NCBI GenBank assembly: GCA_023374025.1
Contig: SIJG01000021.1
Location: forward strand, 1,227,474 to 1,291,473
Length of the DNA: 64,000 nt
Direction of reading: 5' to 3'
Source: Heterodera schachtii
Taxonomy: Eukaryota > Nematoda > Chromadorea > Rhabditida > Heteroderidae
The notes under the pieces were generated by a model. It was not told the origin of the DNA and ran no database searches. It saw only the letters and a program-made list of their open reading frames with translations. Below are positions 12,339 through 23,200 of this stretch, piece after piece (within the stretch, counting starts at the first letter, position 1; each line of letters opens with the position of its first letter). A program made the translations under genes and the position numbers.

Positions 12339-12410
12339 GGCATGGTTAACCTCGGGGTTATTGGCATCAACCTTGGCAAAAATGCCACCTCAGAAGAATC
12401 AATGCAATGA
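12339..12410 (+). promoter_or_regulatory. conserved block upstream of secreted gene (copy 2)
   Basis: Counterpart of the block at 4,670-4,742, in the same orientation and about 117 bases before the ATG at 12,527. It is the longest match between the 5' flanks of the two genes, so it is either regulatory or a recent duplication. Confidence 0.5.
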
Positions 12411-12526
12411 AAAAAAAAGAAAAATGTGCATTTGAGAAAATCATTTTATATTTGCAAAAAGACTACTAAAGTAAATTTCATTCGCTTTTTTACAAAATAA
12501 TTATATCAATTTTCAAATTGTGGGCA

Positions 12527-13909
12527 ATGCATTTTTCCATTATTATTTTAATTGTCATCGGCTTTCTTAAACATTTTGTCAAATCCGCACCTACGGATGA
12601 ACAAAAAACAGGCCACGAATTGTGCAAATGTTCTTCACCGTTTGTCAAAACAGTGGTGGGTCAACGCAAATATGAACAGATGACGAATTTTATTGATCTG
12701 ACGCAATCAGAGGACGAGGAAGAGAAGCGGCAGCGATCAAATGAACAATCGTATAATAACGGTAAAAATGGAAAAGTGATCAAGCCAAGAACAATTTGAA
12801 ATTTAAACAACCAATTACCTAAATACATAAATCACCCTCTGTACCCTCGACAGACGTAATTTTTGTTAAACAAAAAATTCTTAAAATCCCCGCCCCAAGA
12901 CGGTAATGGTAAAATACTTAAATTTTAAAGTGACAAAAGTTAAAAAATGTTAATTAGTTACCCATGGCGAAACATCAAACGGCTACAATGATTGGTTCAT
13001 ATCCGAGAAGGATTTTGATCGCAAAAGCAAAGAAATTATACGGATTAGTTTGGACTTTTTGGGCATTAAATGGGACATGGAAGACAATTTGCTAATTTTG
13101 CCGATTGAATTTTGTGAAAAAATTGCGTTGTCCTCAGCAGCGAATAGCCAAAAAGATTTGATGGATTGGATGAAACAATTTTTCAAAAGCAGTTCGAAAG
13201 TTGGCAAAATGTTTGCCGGAGTTTCGGCCAAAGTTCGTGCCGAAGTATTGGAATTTTCCAAGAAATATGAAACAAAAATTTGTGGCTTAACAAAAATTCT
13301 CAAGCAAATTGACCAATCCTTTGAAGAGAATAACAAAAGAATAAAGAAAATGATGGAAAACCTTTTTATGTTTCACCGTTTGTATGCCAACATGAAAATT
13401 CTTAGAAAAGGGGTAAGCCAACCTGGTGGATTTTTTTGAAAATGCAATTAGAAAAACTCACAAAATTTTTGAGTAAAAAGGCATTCAAAATTTTAAATTT
13501 TAGAAAAGTATAAAATCTACCGTCCCAACAAAAATTACTATTGTTTTTACTAAAATTAGTTGTTAATTATGAAAATTTTCCGCATAAAAAGCTTTTAGCT
13601 AAAAAACTGCACAAAATTTTTAGAATTCTATTGAACAAACTCTTTATAAAAATTTAATTTATTGCATTCTTTTAAAACTAAAATATTATTTAAAAATTCT
13701 TTTCTGTTATTATTTTTTAGCCTATTTAATTTTTTTACACCAAAAAATGCAGTATTAATAATTTTTTAAAGATTTATCCAACTTCTTATCTGCCCTCATT
13801 TTACATCAACCCATTATGTGCGATTGAATGCCATATGATCACCATTGCAACTGGATTTGGCTTTCCACTCAATGAAATTTTGCAAATTATTCACTTCGAT
13901 TTCGTCTAA
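12527..13909 (+). CDS. secreted protein, unrecognised (array member 3)
   Basis: Exons 12527-12761, 12958-13412 and 13772-13909 join in phase to give 275 residues. The ATG at 12,527 opens a clear signal peptide (MHFSIIILIVIGFL, cleavage near KSA-PT). Exon 1 then has CKC and an acidic DLTQSEDEEEK patch. Exon 2 is helical and charged, with a probable amphipathic or coiled region near its end. Exon 3 has AIECHMITIATGFGFP and ends in HFDFV. The last exon pattern (Y-x-x-F...C-x-x-EC) resembles the last exon of the gene at 4,807-6,049. Exon 3 was found from splice sites alone. The likely role, a secreted effector or structural protein, is a guess. Confidence 0.6.
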
Positions 13910-14945
13910 ATGGGACTAAGGAATTCAGCGACAAAAGCAAAACAATTTGTGATTTTTTCATAATCTTTTCGACTTTCTAAATTTATCGAAGTATTCTTAC
14001 CCGAATGCTTTTTTCTCTATAGCACTAAATCGATCGATTTTAAATTTCATGCCGATAAATTTTATCGCTGGCGCGTTTCTTAAATTCCGCCAATGGGTTC
14101 GAAAACAAAAATGGGTAATATATATAAATTCATAACTTTGCTCAAATTCAACCAATTAAGTATAAAAAAATTATTGTCACCAAATTAAAAAACCTTAAGT
14201 CAGTAATTCTTGTCCAGAACTTTTTTGAATGTAAAATTTAACATAAAAATAGAGACTCTAATTTTTGGTGTTTTAACAAATTTTGTCTTAATAATTGAAT
14301 AGCATCCAAATTTTTTCGTTAAATTATCCCTTTCATCATTATCAAGTAGTTAGAATTGGAGGCTGTAATTAATTTCACATGATGCTCAAAATTGTAATCC
14401 ATTTAGCTTTTTCAAATATGATAGTTTTAAGGTGTTAAGTCATGTAAAAATTAATTATAGGTAATTTCGTTATGTTTCGCGGGGCAGAAAAGAACATAAA
14501 ATAAATTGCAACGTTTGATAAATCGCCAAAATGACAATTTTCAGCGTTTTAAAGTTTTTTTAAATCAATTCTCTGAAAAACCGAATGATACCAAGAACAT
14601 TAAATTTGTTTGTAAGGAATAAAAGTGCACTTTATGAGTCGAAATCCATAGTTGTTTAGGTTGGGATTCGGGACAAAAATATTCTAGTAAATATGGACTC
14701 AATTCAACTTTTAAAAAAACCATTGCTATTTGAACTAGTAAATTATGTTAATAATCGAGCAAAATCCTTCATTATTGGTATCATTATCAAAAGCATTAGT
14801 CAATAAAAGCTAAATGAACAATTTATCGGTGTTTAATAAATTACAAAAAATTTTGTTGTTTATTAATCAGCATTGGTTAATCTTAGTCTTGTAACTATTT
14901 GAACAATTACTCTCAGATAAATTCCGTTTAAAAACAGTCCAAATA
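13910..14945. other. gene-free stretch
   Basis: Intergenic AT-rich DNA. Nothing supportable was seen apart from loose resemblance of 14,520-14,640 to MITE-like sequence elsewhere in the window (CCAAGAACATTAAATTTG). Confidence 0.4.
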
Positions 14946-17240
14946 ATGGATCAAACTCCTGACAAATGTGACCATCCAACGGATTCGTCGCAAAACTTAA
15001 TGGCTGCGATTTTCCTTGGTGTACATTTAGCCGGACTGATCCCACATTTGTGCGTTTTTCCAGCAACCTTTCAACTTGCCAAGAAACTGTCTGCATTTAT
15101 GCTTCTTCTAACAATTGTAAATGCGGGGATATGTTTAATATTTGTTAAAATAATTAAAAAATTTAACAATGCCAAAAAATTTGGTTTTTAAAGATTTTAA
15201 GAAAAAAAACCGTAGCTTATAGCTCTTGTGATAAATCATGACGATCTGTAAGCTAATATATTTGTTATTATCTTTGTCGGTTGATTAGCCATTTTTTCTC
15301 AAATCGACCGGTAACGGGAGCAGTAATTAACGTGGGTTACAGGTTTTATTCACTGAAATATACATAAAAGCAAATCAATAATTTGCTTCAAAACTGGTTT
15401 GAAAATGGCAAATTAGAAAAAATTTTTTTGGCGATTTGTAATGAAAATATATTTTAAAAGCATTTTAATTTTCAGAACTAAAAAAAGGCGTGAAAATAGG
15501 CATTTAAAATTTTTTATTAAAGATTTTTGTGAGCAAGACACTTAAAACTTAATCAAAAAGCATTTAAATGATTCTTTAATATTTTTTATAATATCTTTAA
15601 ATATAAATAAATAATTAGCCTAAAAAATGATCAAATTTTTAATTTCAAAGAAAATTTGGTGATTTGTAATGAAATTATATTTTAAAAAGCACTTTAATCT
15701 TCAGAATGTCATGCACTTTTTGCTGCTTCTTTGGGGAGTGTACTTTTATGGCCAATATTTCATTGGACACCGAATTCGTTTAACTTCGCTTGATTTGGAT
15801 GCATTTGTCTTCCAAATAGCCCATTCAAATTCAATGGCACTTTACGTGTTCCTTTCATTGAATCGTGCCGTCGCCATAATCATTCCGCTTAAATATGACA
15901 TGGTTTTTTCTGTTTGGTAAATTTGGGTCGCTTTTTTAAAATGAAAGAAAAAAATGAAAATTATAATTCATCATTTTTTAACTTTTGAAATATTTAAAAT
16001 TGTTTAGCAAAACGAAATTTTGCATCAGTATTTGCCTGATCTTCAGTACTGCTTATTCAATCTTTGCCAATTATCGACCTGAATTACGCTATTCCATGTG
16101 CTTGCAAAATTTGCAACCCTATTTTCCACCAGCAATTATTACCGTATGTTTAAATGATTTTATTTAATAAATTAATTTTTTCATTATTAGGAACCGGATT
16201 TAATTACTTCACTAATTCTGACAATTGGTACTGTATTTTTAACAGTTACCACGTTAACTCCTCCCATCCTCTACTGTATTTGTGTTATTTTTATGGTCTT
16301 TGGTAGTGTTAAGAAAGGTAAATATTAATTTAAAGAATAATTTAATTAAAACTAAAATAAAGAAAAAAATGAATAAAGAATATAATAATTGTAAACGGGA
16401 TTACATGTTATCAATAAGCAATTTTAATTGAAAGATAAATTCAGAATTGGGCGGAAACGGAATCCCATAGGTAAAACCCAATTCCATCAGATTTTCTTGA
16501 ATTTCCATTTTCCGCAATTTTTAAATCATTGAACTCCTGTTTTCATGAAAATTCTTTGCTTAACGGTCCAACAAACTTTTATAATTTTGTTTTTTCAGCG
16601 GTTTTCTCCACCACAGCTAATTATCCGCCTCCAGCAGCAAATAATGCCATTGACCATTTGTTGCGCGAACGGACACGTTTGTATCTTATTTGTATTCTTG
16701 GCACGTTGCCACCATTTATTCTGTTCTTACTTCCAATCGTTCAACAAATGTTGGGCATTCAGTTGGATTTTAGGTACCTTATACATTTTTATTTGTGCCA
16801 AAATCGAATTTCAATTCTTTTCGAATTTAATCAACATAAATTAGATTTTTAGCACACATGGCCAAAAGAACGAAAATGAAATTTCCAACCATTGATTATA
16901 TGGAAATTTGAAAATTTTATTCGGGAACACTTTCGGCAATCAAATAATTTCAATCATTTTGAAAGTTTTTGTTATGTTTTAAATTTTAAATGCTATCAAT
17001 GAGCTATCCTAAGATTAATTTCCGATTTACCGCCTCAAAATTTATTTTAGCGTTATCTTCACCCCATTTTATGCCATTTTTCATATTCAACAACCTATTC
17101 TAATGATGGCACTCAGCTTGAAATTACAGCATGAAATGCTACAAGTTTTTAAAAACACCATGAAATTAATTCTCGGAACGCCGTCGGCGGCGACAAATGG
17201 CAGCACATCTTTTGTTGTCATCCGACACGCTTGGACATGA
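14946..17240 (+). CDS. nematode chemoreceptor-type 7TM GPCR
   Basis: Six exons (14946-15116, 15705-15916, 16008-16143, 16191-16317, 16599-16773, 17051-17240) join in phase and give 336 residues, a normal length for nematode serpentine receptors. Seven hydrophobic segments can be placed: about 19-45, 48-80, 90-117, 130-150, 175-210, 240-262 and 280-305. After helix 3 the protein reads LNR (109-111) and PLKY (118-121), the E/DRY-like signature of Srx/Srsx-type receptors. The N-terminus has no signal peptide, as expected. It should sit in the plasma membrane, probably of a sensory neuron, coupling an unknown ligand to a G protein. Subfamily assignment (Srx-like) is inferred from the LNR...P-L-K-Y pattern only. 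Confidence 0.8.
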
Positions 17241-17827
17241 GAAGCGGATGATTTACAAATAAAATTTAATTTCTTTTGAAATTTTAAGAATTGAAAGAAG
17301 ATGCATTTATACCTAATTGTATAATTTCTCTAACTTTTCAATCAATTCGCATTTCATTGTAATATTCATTGTAAATAAAAGGTGATTAATTAAATTTAAA
17401 ATGCAACTAAATTTTTTGATAGTTTTATAATAACTAACGACTTCGCCGCGGAAAATTAAAAAAGAAAAGAATATAAAATGTATTTTTAAAATCAAAAGAC
17501 GTTCGACTTTCGACAGGCAAATTTTGTAAATGTTCTGCTGAGAAAATTTAATATAAAAATGACTTTTATATTTCAAATAATTATCAACCTGAAAGAAAAA
17601 CATAAATTTATGAAAAATTAAAATATATCATAACAAAAAATAAAATAAAGTTATAAAGAAAATCAAAAGAAAAAATGCAAAATAATCGAAAAATGGGAAA
17701 GAAGACAGAAGCACGCTCATTGTAATTGTGCATTTCTATCGCATATGAAATTAATTCGAATCGAATTCAAACAAAAAAACATTAAAAAAATATTTTTTTT
17801 CAAATTTTCATACAACTTTGTGATTTT
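17241..17827. other. gene-free stretch
   Basis: The 3' flank of the receptor gene. A minus-strand open frame near 17,313-17,603 is AT-rich and has no splice or family support. Confidence 0.4.
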
Positions 17828-17906
17828 TTGGCATTCTTTCCATTCATGTTCTTCAAATACCTAACCAATTTAGTCACATTGCCAATTCTTTCTTATATAA
17901 TACCTA
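17828..17906 (-). pseudogene. fragment of two-unit secreted family
   Basis: The minus strand carries a decayed version of the family's NW-x-C-[DE]-KI to ECQKY stretch. It lacks any surrounding exon. It marks the left edge of the 17.8-44 kb cluster. Confidence 0.5.
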
Positions 17907-18011
17907 ATTAAAATAATGAATGAAAATTATAAAAGAAAAAAAAAGTAAATTAGCATAAAGGCAAATGAATTTGAAGGGAAAGAAGGAATTTATTATAAAA
18001 ATGGCGACTAA

Positions 18012-18830
18012 ATGAAAATGCCAAATTTGTCATCATATTCATCTTCCTTGAACATTCTTTTTCATCACTATTTGTCGTTTTTTCATTGCTTTTTTCAATT
18101 TGTTCTTTTCTTTCTTGGCGTTTTCTTTGGCATTTTCATACATTTTTTGCTCAAATTCTTCCCGAATTCTTTCAATGTCCGTTTGTCCGTTCGAAATTTG
18201 TTTTCCATTTTTTGTAATTTATGGGACCTATTTTTCTCCTTTCAATATTTAATTCCAATTTCATTTGGAGGATTTTCATGTTTTTTCCAAAACAATTAGA
18301 AAAATCATTCAGACTATTGAAAAAAACATGTTAAACTGCGAGGATATTGTTGTATAATAATATTGGCTTCACAAATGGTGGCAATTGTTTTGACACTTTT
18401 GGATTTTTAGCTTAATTAGCATTATATTTAAATAAAAGAAAATTTCAAATAATTTCAAACTCAAACAAACCTTCAGCATACAAATGGAATAAATATTCAT
18501 ATAAAAAGTCCAAATATTTTCGATATTTTTGGCATTCAATCTGTTCGTTTTTTTAAATTCTTTCTCAGTTTTTTTACAATGCCAATTTTTGCTCATTAAT
18601 ACATAACGCCAAGACGGGCTCATATGCTTGCGTTAAATACTTTTTATTTTTATCCATTTCGTCGAGCTCAAAAGAGATAATGAATCCTTTCTCTTCCTTC
18701 GACTTAAATAATTTGAATATTCAATTTTGAATTTATTTAATTTTCAATGAATGTTAAGTCTCACCCATGTCCATTGATCAGCAAATTTTGAATTTCTCAT
18801 TACCCAATGTTTGTCATTATTAGGGCTATA
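18012..18830 (-). pseudogene. decayed copy of two-unit secreted family
   Basis: Minus strand, in gene order: the end of exon 2 (near 18,740-18,830), exon 3 (about 18,475-18,720, with the ECQKY-type motif) and exon 4 (18,012-18,395). The last includes the start KVSKQLPPFVKP and the Lys/Glu-rich tail with FEKAIE-like words. Frameshifts and missing segments break it throughout. No signal-peptide exon was found. Confidence 0.6.
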
Positions 18831-18954
18831 AATTATATGCAGTAAAAAATAAATTTTGTTTAAAAATTATATTTTTTAAGTGTCTATGTAAAATGGTCTT
18901 GGTTTCTAAAAAAATCTTATGCAAATATTAATAAAAAGTGCCATGAAACAAAAG

Positions 18955-19056
18955 GTAAAATTTGAAAAAGCAATTGGAAATGCAGCTAATAATGAAGAAA
19001 AATAAAAGTTAATAAAAGAATATAAGTTCATTTTTGGCTTCATTCGTCGCCATTTT
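18955..19056 (+). pseudogene. 3' scrap of two-unit secreted family
   Basis: Plus-strand sequence matches the end of exon 4 of the family: EKAIGNAANNEEK in one frame, then the conserved 3' stretch TTCATTCGTCGCCATTTTCATAAT. It is cut off on the left. On the right it runs into a MITE insertion whose duplicated target is CATAATTCG. Confidence 0.5.
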
Positions 19057-19065
19057 CATAATTCG

Positions 19066-19427
19066 GGGAAAAACCCAACTCATACTGCCCCAACTCGTAC
19101 TGTTTTTCGAGGAAAAAATCGTCATAGCTTTTGTTAAGGTCGGCCAAATTAAAAATTCTTTGTATATTCAATCGGCCTTAAAATTCTCTATCTGCTTACC
19201 AAGTTTCCAAAAATTTGATTAAGTTTGAAAAAAGTTATGGACGAAGAAAATTTTTTTTACGATTTTTCGTCATAATTTTTTTGAAAAGTAATAAAATTTT
19301 CTTGCATTTTGCTTGTTGATAGAGAATTTTAAGTGCTATTGACGATACTAATTGTTTAATTTGGTTGACTTTAACAAAAGTTATGACGATTTTTTTGCCG
19401 AAAAACAGTACGAGTTGGGTTTCGTCC
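19066..19427. mobile_element. 362-bp Mutator-like MITE
   Basis: Flanked by a perfect 9-bp target duplication CATAATTCG (19057-19065 and 19428-19436). The two halves are inverted repeats over roughly 170 bases: the left end reads GGGAAAAACCCAACTCATAC, and the right end read from the other strand reads GGACGAAACCCAACTCGTAC. There is no coding capacity. The 9-bp duplication and G-rich termini fit a non-autonomous Mutator-like element; the near-palindrome means it could form a hairpin when transcribed. Confidence 0.8.
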
Positions 19428-19436
19428 CATAATTCG

Positions 19437-20226
19437 TTCCTTCTTTCCCTCAAATTCATTGGCCTTTCTGCTAATTTAAAATTTATTTATATCATTATTT
19501 TAAGGTTTCTAATTTGCTAATTCTCTTTTACTTTAGTCTTTATACGGTAAAAATTTAACTATTCGTACTGTAATGGAATAAAAGATGACAAAATAATTGT
19601 TAATTTCAGAAATATTGTTTAATTCATTGCTGTTCTGATTATTTCCTTTTTTCTTTGCATTTTAAATTATTATTTGTTTTTTTTTGAAAGATTTGTTTTT
19701 ATTTGGAATCGGAAAAGTCATAATTTTTTGAATTAACATTATTAACTGTTCATTTTTTGAAAATTTCTTTCTCGTTAAAAATCAAGAATTATATTTCGTT
19801 TTTGGAAATTTTTTTAGGTTTTTCCAACTAAAAATCAGCGAATTCACATATTTTCAATTATTTCATAATTACTTTTTTCCAATTTAAATATTTTTTAGCT
19901 GTTTTATTCATTAAAAGAAAATTTTTTTTTATTCATTTCATCGGTTTGAATGAATGCGGAAAAATGTTTAAATGTTAAATTTTAAACAAACATAAAATTG
20001 TTGTTATTGTTTTTTTTTTTACTTAAGCATCAAATGACACCTTAAAAGCATCAAATGACACCTTAACATTAACGAATCAGAGGAATTTGTAATTATTATT
20101 TTTAATTAAAAAAAGTGGCGAAAAAAAGTTAAGCAATGAAAAAAATTCCAACAAAAATCATTTGGCTGGAATTTAGTTTAAAAGAATTGTTTTAAAACTT
20201 AATTTCAACCACAAAAAAAAATTGAA
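19437..20226. other. gene-free stretch upstream of the protease gene
   Basis: AT-rich. A 19-base phrase GCATCAAATGACACCTTAA occurs twice in tandem near 20,028-20,065. The promoter of the downstream gene should lie here, but no element is recognised. Confidence 0.4.
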
Positions 20227-23200
20227 ATGAAATACATTTTTGCGCATTTTCATTTAATTTTGGCTACCATATTTTTTAATTATGCCTACAGTACTGGTCG
20301 TGCCGTTCTTCAAATGCCATTGCATAAAACGCAAAAACACCAAAATTTGTTGAAATCAACTGACGGACGGACGAAATTCTTGCAACATTATGAAGTGAAA
20401 TAAAATTTTTGCAATTTCATTTTCGTCGGCAATTAGAAAAAACAGGGGGCTTTCAAATAAAATTTCCCAAGAAACCTAAATTCAAAGGCATGAGAATATA
20501 ATCATTTTACGGGGAATTTTAGAAAAATTAGTATTTTACGGTTATCTGTACCCAGATTTTGAAAAAAAAATTTACAATAAATTTTGCCAGAATTGGTTTT
20601 TCCGGCCCTAAGAACCCCTAAAACAAATTTCTTCTATTTTTTTTTTCAAAACCTGGGTACAGATAACCGTAAAGAACCGAAAATTATTATAAATTTCAAA
20701 AATGTTAAAATTTACTAAATTAAAAGTTTTTATTTTTACTCCAAAAACCACAAAACATATAAAAAGAATGAAAAATTATAAAACGCCCGTACGTAAAAAA
20801 GCTGCCCCGGTCCCAAAAAAATGATTCTATAAAAAATATATAAAATTTATATTTTATAGGATGAATACAGTTCGCCGGTCTTTAATTTTGGCGACATTAT
20901 ATACGTCACGAAACTATACATTGGTAAATATTTATGTAAATATATATATATATATAATGATAAGTTTTGGATTAGACCTAATTCCAAATATTTTGACAAT
21001 AAAAAAATAAGATTTAATTTTTTTTTTTTATTATTATTAAATGCTGGCAATGTATAAATAGAAAATTTTAATTTAAAAGTTTGCTAAAATCGCAAAAGAT
21101 GTTAAAAAAAATTCAAATTTTCATTTTCTATTTCTCAACAATTTTTTTTTTCATTTTTTGCTAGGGCTCACAATTATAAGCACAGACATTTTTTCGTAAA
21201 AATAACTTTTGTAAAATTTATTTCTAAAATGAAGACAAACAGAAAAATGTTTGATTTTATTGATTTTCCAAAATTGTTATATTTTATCTTTATTTTGTTT
21301 GCTTTTTTCTTCTATGCTTATTTTTTAATAGCAAATTTAGATTATTCTAATTTTTTAAAATTTTTTGTTTAAGTCAGCGATTCAAAAATGAGAAACGCCT
21401 CATTTTGAGATGTATTAATTGATGGGGTACAAGAGAGGAAAGGGGTGGGTGAGGAAAGAGTGCATTATATCAATTTTGTCTAGTTTCTCTGTCAACATTT
21501 GGGTTAATTATTTCGTTTGTTCACTGGCATTTTTGCATGTGCTATTTTTGCGCTTTCATCTTTTTCTGTGCTTGTTTTAGCTCTATATCTTTTTGCATTT
21601 GAAATAATTTTTAAAAGGAAGCTTTTAATACAAAAAATTTCCGTTACCAGTTCTAATTAATATATTAAAAATGCCGAAAATTTAGTTAAAACATCAAATT
21701 GGATAAAAGGCCAATGATAGTCCAACAAAATTTTTTTCAATTTTTTGTTTTCTCAATTTCATATATTTTTTATCAATACTTTTTTAAATATTTTGGAATT
21801 CTTTCCTTAACCTTTTTTAAATATTTCTGGATTTTTTGAAAAATGGGTTTAAAATAAATATAGCAAAAAAATAATGTGACAAGGCCAATGAAAAAAATAT
21901 ACCAATGATAAAAATTAATTATTAATAAATTATTATTATTATTATTATTTTCAGAATAAATTAAAAACTTCACTTTTTAAACAAATTTTTTCACTACATA
22001 TTTCTAGGTAAAGTAAAAACTTTTGCTTATTTAAAAAATTTAATTTTTTCCTTAGTTTTTCCGAAAAATTCTAACGAACATACATACAACAAATGAGTCC
22101 AATTAAAAATAAATAATATAAATGAGACCCCCTTTAAATTGCAATTTTTCCAATTTTTCAAGGCACACCTCCCCAAGAATTCACGGTGCAATTGGACACT
22201 GGGTCCGGCGATTTTTGGGTAGTGGATTCGACCTGTGGCCAGAACGGGTGCTACAAGGGTTGCACATCGCACGACGCGCAATGGTGCAAAGCGCAATGCG
22301 ATCCGGAATGTTGTGGCCAAAATGGTGGCGGTGGAGCGACAACAACCGCAACACAACCAGTGCCAACCGTGACGCCGGCGGCACAATTTCCCGGATTTCG
22401 GCATGCCGAGACGGCAGAGCCACCGTCGTGCCAAAATTTATCCAAATTTGAAAGCCAAAAATCCGCTTCATACCAAAAGACGGACATGACATTTTCGATT
22501 GAGTACGGGCTTGGGTTTGCGGCCGGCCTAATTGGCCAAGACTTTGTGCAGGTGGGAGATGGAAAAATGAGAAATTTGGATAATTTGTAAAATTTTGCGG
22601 ATACAGACAAAAGATACATAAGACAGAAATTAACAAATCCAGACATAAGGAAAATTGTGGAAAAAATTCTTTTTTTTTATTTTTAGTAAGAAATTTTTTG
22701 AAAAATCAAAAATTTTGTCATAAGGAAAATTTCAAGAAATTTTAACTAATTTTGGAAATTTTAACTGAATTACTAAGTTTTTTCAAAAAATCGTAGAGAT
22801 TTTTTTATAATTTTTTCTTACAATTTTTTAAAATTTCCGAAGACCTTTTTTAAAAATGTATGTTTGAAAATTTTTCGAAAAGAATTTCGGCGGGGCGGGG
22901 GGGAGGGGAGACGAACTGCTCTCACTTTTTTATAATTAACGTCCCATAATTGTTGTTAATTAATGCAATGCTTCTCAGTTTGCATCCGATTCCATCGAAA
23001 CATATGGGCTCAGTGTGTGCAATGCCTATTTTGGCCAAGCCAATCAGATTAACATCCAAATACGGCCATACAATGGCCTTTTAGGCCTTGCCCTGAACAC
23101 AAGCAATCAAAATGTGGACCCACTTTTCATCCAGGCCTACAAACAGGGCCTGTTCGAAAAGCCGTTGTTCTCACTTTATTTGGTCACCCAAGGCAACGTG

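Noticed and set aside
22027..22646. Minus-strand and alternate-frame open frames opposite protease exon 3
   Set aside because: The plus-strand frame has the catalytic motif and phase-consistent exons; the others are by-products of the GC-richer exon.
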